From positions 1-64,000 of the forward strand of contig CAZLMG010000007.1 in NCBI GenBank assembly GCA_964560765.1: a DNA stretch of 64,000 nt, in the 5' to 3' direction. Source of the DNA: CAZLMG01 sp964560765. Its GTDB lineage: Bacteria > Bdellovibrionota_B > Oligoflexia > Oligoflexales > CAZLMG01. The notes under the pieces were generated by a model. That model was given only the letters and a program-made list of their open reading frames with translations. It had not been told where the DNA came from and ran no database searches. How positions within the stretch are numbered: the first letter of the stretch is position 1; every line of letters starts with the position of its first letter. A program made the translations under genes and the position numbers. Shown here in pieces: positions 59,682-64,000 of the stretch.

Positions 59682-60863
59682 TCAAATGCCAAAGATCCGC
59701 TCGATCACCCTCTCCCTTGTGGCGCGCTCCAAGTCTTCGGGAATGGATTGCCCAATTCCAAAATAGCTCAATGGCAATGACCATTTCGCGCACTCATTAA
59801 AGATAGACCCGAAGCGCCAGCCTTCGTCTAACTTCGTAAATATCAAGCTCTGGATGCCCAGAGGCGAAAAATAACGCACGGTTCGATCCAGCTGCTCCTG
59901 CTGAGATGTTACTGGGAGCATCAAGTGAAAATCCACCGGCACCGTCAACTTCGTGTAGGATTCTAGCTCTACTCTTGCACTGTCGTTTTTGGGACTACGA
60001 CCGGAAGTATCAACCAATACGATGTCAACGTCTCGGTGATTGCCTAGTACTGTTGGCAACTCCGCTGGCGACGCGATGGATACAAACGGGAGGTCCATGA
60101 CTTTGCAGAGCACTCGGAGTTGATCTGAACCAGCAATCTTCAAAGACTCGTGGGAAACGATCAGGACGCGTGCACGTTCCTTTCTTTGAAAGTGCGAGCC
60201 GATCTTCGCTACCGTTGCGGTTTTTCCTACGCCAGTTCCTCCCACAAAAGCATGTACTGATACTGTCCCGGGAACGGTAGCCCATCGTGGCGCAACACGA
60301 ATACGCTTAAGCATCCAACGCACAGCTTGCGCCCGGTAAAACTCTCGTAGTTCCTCGGGAGTGGCAGAGCGGGGCAATTCCTTTTCCGGAATACTCTTCA
60401 GACTTTGGATCAACGCCGATATATGAGTGTCGTCGACTTCGTGAATTCTGAGCTGCCGATCGATATCGACTAGCTGAGCCGGAACATCCTTTAATACGGA
60501 CCCGTTCGTAGTTCGCAGCACATCTAGCATCAGGACTTTGAGCTCCATGAGGGCCGACTCCGTCGCCTCAACTTGCTGCCGCTGGGCGACCGTGTGTTGG
60601 AGATCATCGATTCGTTGCTCAAGTGAGCGAATTCGCCCCATTAGCTCCACAGCCGACTGGCCGACTTCGGTAGCGGCAGAGATGGCGCCAAGTTGACGAG
60701 ATGTTGTCGCTGAGGCGGCAGTTACTTCGATCATTTTGTGGCCTGAAGCCTCCGTGCTAGGCTTTTGTCGCGTGCTGAGAATGACGGCATCGCTTCCAAG
60801 CTCAGCCTTGATGGCCTTGACGGCGTCGCGCATGCTGACGGCTTCATATGTCCGTACGTCCAC
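59682..60863 (-). CDS. flhF: Flagellar biosynthesis SRP-type GTPase FlhF
   Basis: SRP-like GTPase that recruits early flagellar components to the pole. The B domain (MDVRTYEAVSMRDAVKAIKAELGSDAVILSTR in part) is typical; the N domain is helical (about 70-190). The NG GTPase shows P-loop GGTGVGKT (208-215), DTSGRSPKN (G3) and TKLDEGWRFG (G4/G5). Length 393. It lies 14 bases after flhA and before flhG, the usual order. Confidence 0.96.
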   Translation of the reverse strand: MDVRTYEAVSMRDAVKAIKAELGSDAVILSTRQKPSTEASGHKMIEVTAASATTSRQLGAISAATEVGQSAVELMGRIRSLEQRIDDLQHTVAQRQQVEATESALMELKVLMLDVLRTTNGSVLKDVPAQLVDIDRQLRIHEVDDTHISALIQSLKSIPEKELPRSATPEELREFYRAQAVRWMLKRIRVAPRWATVPGTVSVHAFVGGTGVGKTATVAKIGSHFQRKERARVLIVSHESLKIAGSDQLRVLCKVMDLPFVSIASPAELPTVLGNHRDVDIVLVDTSGRSPKNDSARVELESYTKLTVPVDFHLMLPVTSQQEQLDRTVRYFSPLGIQSLIFTKLDEGWRFGSIFNECAKWSLPLSYFGIGQSIPEDLERATRERVIERIFGI

Positions 60864-60877
60864 AGGTCAAGCTCCTA

Positions 60878-62986
60878 TCAAATCGTGACGATCCCAATGG
60901 TTTGAGTCTTGGTGCCCTTTGGAATCTCATCGAATGCAATAACTGTGACGCCAGGAATAAATCGATCCACAAGTTGCTTCAAATCCCAGCGAATCATCGA
61001 ACCGCAAAGCAGAACGGGATGCGTCCCCGTGGTTTGGAATCCTTCAATCGTTTCTGCAATACCGTTGAGAATTCTCTGAGCAATTTCTGGATCTAAATGC
61101 AGTGAAGTTGAACCATCTTCCCGGTGTTGCAAACCAGACACCAATAGGTCCTCGACAGCACGATCAAGCGTCGCCACAACCAACCGCTCATCTGGTGCGA
61201 GGTACTTCCTAATGATACCACGGCCGAGGGCGCGGCGAACATATCGGGTAAGCGCATCCGGATTCTTTATGCTGCGACAGTGATCAGCAACGGTCTCGAA
61301 AATCGTGAGTAAGTCGCGGATACTCACCCTTTCTTTTAGGAGATTCTGCAGAACTTTAACCACATCTCCAAGATTCAGACGGTCGTTGGCGATCACCTCT
61401 TCAACCACTTTTGGATTCTCCGCCTTGAGGCGCTCAATGAGGTGCTGTGTATCTTGGCGGGAAAGCAAATGATCAGCGCTCTCCTCAATCAATTTCGTGA
61501 GATGCGTAACGATAACCGTCGAACAATTGACAACCGTATATCCGCGGAACGCCGCGTCCTCACGTTGAGAAGCTTTTATCCACAATGCATCTAAGCCATA
61601 GGCCGGCTCCTTGGTCTTGATGCCTTCAATCGGCTCGGAAATCTCGCCAGGGTCCATCGCCAAGTAATACTCTGCCATGAGATGTCCGCGTCCAATGACG
61701 TTCCCCTTCAGTAGAATCTGGTACTCTCCGGGCCGCAGTTGGATATTGTCGCGGACCATGACCATCGGCACAACGATCCCCATTTCTTGAGCAAACTGCT
61801 TACGAGCCGAGACGATGCGTTCGAGTACTTCCCCATCCTGCTGTGTGTCTACCAACGGAATCAACCCGACACCCACTTCAAGAGATAACGTATCCAGGTG
61901 AAGCATTGTATCGATGGCTTCACGACTCCCCTCGACGGGCTTCTCAACAACGGCGGCTTTGCTGGCCTTCTCTTCAGCGCGTTTTCTAACCGCGGCCTCC
62001 GAGAATCGCCCGAGAATAACGAAACCGACCGCCAAGATTGAAAATGGCGCCATCGGTAAACCCGGTATGATGGCCATGATGGATAGCAAACCTGCGCAAA
62101 CAAATATGGGCTTTGGATGCAGGAAGAACTGATCCGTGACGGCTTCGCTAAGGCCGCGCGATTCTCCTGCTCGCGTAACAACGATACCTGCCGCAGTAGA
62201 GATGATGAGCGCTGGAACCTGAGAAACGAGACCATCACCAACTGTCAGCAGTGTGAAGACTTCTGCCGCCTCGGCGAAAGACATGCTGTAGGTGACAACG
62301 CCGAGAATGAGGCCAACGATAATGTTGATGGCGGTAATGATAATGCCGGCGATGGCGTCACCGCGAACAAACTTACTCGCACCGTCCATGGCTCCGTAAA
62401 AGTCCGCCTCGCGTTCAACTTTCGAACGACGGGCTCGGGCCTCATCACGGTCAATCAGTCCTGCGTTGAGTTCTGCATCGATCGACATTTGTTTGCCTGG
62501 CATGGCGTCCAATGTAAATCGCGCGCCAACTTCCGCAACACGGCCGGCACCCTTAGTGATAACAATAAAGTTGATGACAACGAGGATGACAAAGATCACG
62601 AAACCGACGAAGTAGTTGCCGCCGACAACAAAATTTCCGAATGCAGCAACCACCTCGCTCACATTCCCTGAGACGCCATCCAGCAGAATGCTTCGGGTGG
62701 TGGCTACGTTCAAGCCAAGGCGCAGCAGCGTTGTGATCAGCAATATGGTAGGGAATGTGGAGAAATCAAGCGGCTCTTTCACGTAAATGGAAATCAGCAA
62801 GACCATAAATGCTGAGATGATAGAAACACACAAGAGAAGGTCTAGAATCAGTGGTGGCAGAGGCACAATCATGATCAGCAAGATGCCAATCAACCCGAAC
62901 GCAAAGTGTATGTCAGGGCTCTTGATGAGAGCCATGAAGCCTGTTGCTGGTTCTGTAGTGGTTGCAGCTGCCTTGGTTGCCATCAT
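60878..62986 (-). CDS. flhA: Flagellar export apparatus protein FlhA
   Basis: Proton-driven core of the flagellar type III export gate. Eight transmembrane helices in the first about 330 residues (for example FAFGLIGILLIMIVPLPPLIL, VGFVIFVILVVINFIVIT) include the FHIPEP-loop region GAGRVAEVGARFTLDAMPGKQM; the C-terminal cytosolic part forms the chaperone/substrate-binding ring (ILLKGNVIGRGHLMAEYYLA). Length 702 is normal. Its start ATG overlaps the flhB stop by four bases. Confidence 0.98.
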   Translation of the reverse strand: MMATKAAATTTEPATGFMALIKSPDIHFAFGLIGILLIMIVPLPPLILDLLLCVSIISAFMVLLISIYVKEPLDFSTFPTILLITTLLRLGLNVATTRSILLDGVSGNVSEVVAAFGNFVVGGNYFVGFVIFVILVVINFIVITKGAGRVAEVGARFTLDAMPGKQMSIDAELNAGLIDRDEARARRSKVEREADFYGAMDGASKFVRGDAIAGIIITAINIIVGLILGVVTYSMSFAEAAEVFTLLTVGDGLVSQVPALIISTAAGIVVTRAGESRGLSEAVTDQFFLHPKPIFVCAGLLSIMAIIPGLPMAPFSILAVGFVILGRFSEAAVRKRAEEKASKAAVVEKPVEGSREAIDTMLHLDTLSLEVGVGLIPLVDTQQDGEVLERIVSARKQFAQEMGIVVPMVMVRDNIQLRPGEYQILLKGNVIGRGHLMAEYYLAMDPGEISEPIEGIKTKEPAYGLDALWIKASQREDAAFRGYTVVNCSTVIVTHLTKLIEESADHLLSRQDTQHLIERLKAENPKVVEEVIANDRLNLGDVVKVLQNLLKERVSIRDLLTIFETVADHCRSIKNPDALTRYVRRALGRGIIRKYLAPDERLVVATLDRAVEDLLVSGLQHREDGSTSLHLDPEIAQRILNGIAETIEGFQTTGTHPVLLCGSMIRWDLKQLVDRFIPGVTVIAFDEIPKGTKTQTIGIVTI

Positions 62987-64000
62987 CTAGCTCCCTCTTG
63001 AGGGTGGCTTGGCTGCGCCTTTATGCCCTTGAGCTGAAAGACATATCTGATGACTTCGGACACAGCCTTGTAGAGGCTCTGTGGGATGTGCTGCCCAATT
63101 TCCAGCATTTTATATAAAGTTCGCGCGAGTGGCTTATCTTCAACAAGCGGTACTCCACTCTCTTTCGCAACTTCCTTAATCCGCTGTGCGATATGATCGA
63201 TGCCCTTAGCAACGACAATAGGCGCTGCCATTCCGTACTCGTACTTTAGAGCGACGGCAAAGTGAGTTGGGTTGGTGACGACAACAGTAGCTGTTTTGGT
63301 AGCGGTTAACATTTTTCGGGTTGCTGCGTCACGTTGCATGCGGCGCATTTTTCCCTTAACATGAGGGTCGACTTCGCGCTTTTTGATTTCCTCTTTAACC
63401 TCTTGCTTCGTCATGCGCATTTTGCTTTCGACCTGTCGCCAGTTGTAGATGTAGTCAACACCACCGACCAGTATCAAGAGTCCAGCAACAGCCCAGAATA
63501 GCTGCTCCGTAATTTCACCCCAGTGTGCCCAGGCGTGCATCATCGAAAAATTCATGAGCGCGGGAACAATCTTTAACTCGCCGCGAAGTATGAGGTAGGA
63601 GACGAGGAATATGCCGCAAAGCTTCGCAACTCCCTTGAATAACTCCAATAGAGACTGTGTGCCCAGCATGCGGGCTATGCCGGTGATAGGGTTCATGCGA
63701 TTGAATTCAGGCGTTAGCTTCTTCCAAGACCAGTTCAGTCTGGTTTGGGCGAGTGTAGTGGCAGTGGCGGCTATTGAAGCGACAGCCGCGACTGGAAGCA
63801 TAAGAATTAGAGTCTTGAACCAAATGGAGCTGGCGAACTCGAGTGCATTCTCCTGATTAACCTTGAAAGATCCTGCAATCTGGAAGGAGTGGATAAAAAG
63901 CTCTGCGAACAAATTAACAAAGGTTTGACCGAATGCGGAAAGGAAAACCACAGTTGCACCCAGGACAAATACCGAGGTGACCTCGCGTGACATGGCGATT
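62983..64000 (-). CDS. flhB: Flagellar export apparatus protein FlhB (5' end cut by window edge)
   Basis: Substrate-specificity switch of the flagellar type III export machine. Residues visible from the window edge include MSREVTSVFVLGA, where the family has an internal SREL-type stretch a few dozen residues in, so the true start is beyond base 64000 and the ATG at 63993 is not the start. Four membrane helices follow, then the autocleavage site NPTH in VVTNPTHFAVALKYE, and the C-terminal GVPLVEDKPLARTLYK. It overlaps flhA by four bases; fliP/fliQ/fliR would be expected upstream. Confidence 0.97.
   Translation of the reverse strand, partial: IAMSREVTSVFVLGATVVFLSAFGQTFVNLFAELFIHSFQIAGSFKVNQENALEFASSIWFKTLILMLPVAAVASIAATATTLAQTRLNWSWKKLTPEFNRMNPITGIARMLGTQSLLELFKGVAKLCGIFLVSYLILRGELKIVPALMNFSMMHAWAHWGEITEQLFWAVAGLLILVGGVDYIYNWRQVESKMRMTKQEVKEEIKKREVDPHVKGKMRRMQRDAATRKMLTATKTATVVVTNPTHFAVALKYEYGMAAPIVVAKGIDHIAQRIKEVAKESGVPLVEDKPLARTLYKMLEIGQHIPQSLYKAVSEVIRYVFQLKGIKAQPSHPQEGAR

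Overview
The window comes from a motile Gram-negative bacterium. Evidence for an outer membrane is the LolA-like carrier, the OmpA-family protein, many lipoproteins and beta-barrel-like proteins; evidence for motility is flhB, flhA, flhF, flhG, fliA and two flagellins. The mixture of a TIGR02147-type regulator, receiver-TPR proteins, a PocR/sigma-54 activator and many orphan lipoproteins suggests Bdellovibrionota (Oligoflexia-like) or another former deltaproteobacterial lineage. That placement is an inference; there is no rRNA in the window to confirm it. Coding density is high, with many 1-4 base stop/start overlaps.

Layout. 0.1-8.2 kb: mutM and an OmpA-like gene on the minus strand, then a plus-strand run trpD-trpC-purM-pyrB-nitrilase-MBL hydrolase-coiled-coil protein. 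8.2-13.6 kb: a PocR/sigma-54 activator that has its own FliA-type promoter, lolA-pncC, a divergent fadD, and an orphan GspC-like PDZ protein. 13.8-15.6 kb: a three-gene overlapping cluster of two barrel-like exported proteins and a matrixin-like metalloprotease. 15.6-17.6 kb: two tandem flagellin genes with a FliA-type promoter. 17.7-26.0 kb: tilS-ftsH-folP-cdaA-cdaR-glmM-tsaE-small membrane protein-lipoprotein Tpx, a long plus-strand operon joining tRNA modification, membrane proteolysis, folate, cyclic-di-AMP and peptidoglycan precursor synthesis.

26.0-33.0 kb is the most accessory part. It has tRNA-Arg(ACG), a lipoprotein made of five 16-residue two-cysteine repeats, a CapA-like gene, and two tandem tRNA-Ser genes. 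The 3' end of the second tRNA-Ser is duplicated as a perfect 24-base direct repeat about 4.4 kb downstream. Between the two copies lie four genes (three lipoproteins, two of them paralogues, and a TIGR02147-type regulator) plus a second, 27-base direct repeat near each end. This looks like a small integrase-less genomic island.

33.2-41.0 kb: a receiver-TPR protein, orphan lipoprotein and exported proteins, a MoeB-rhodanese fusion and UDP-glucuronate decarboxylase. 41.1-48.7 kb: sucCD, a macro-domain protein, murB, a DUF971 protein, an Mrp ATPase, trxB and dacB. 48.8-56.4 kb: a degenerate zincin-like lipoprotein, an FAD-linked oxidase, an orphan lipoprotein, a large two-receiver TPR protein and an alpha/beta hydrolase. 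56.4-64.0 kb: the flagellar export and regulation operon, read on the minus strand as flhB-flhA-flhF-flhG-fliA-cheY-PilZ-coiled-coil protein; flhB is cut by the window edge.

The two FliA-type promoters found outside the flagellar operon (flagellin and the PocR/sigma-54 activator) tie other genes of the window to the sigma-28 encoded at 57.9-58.7 kb. All family names rest on motif reading of translations, not on database searches.
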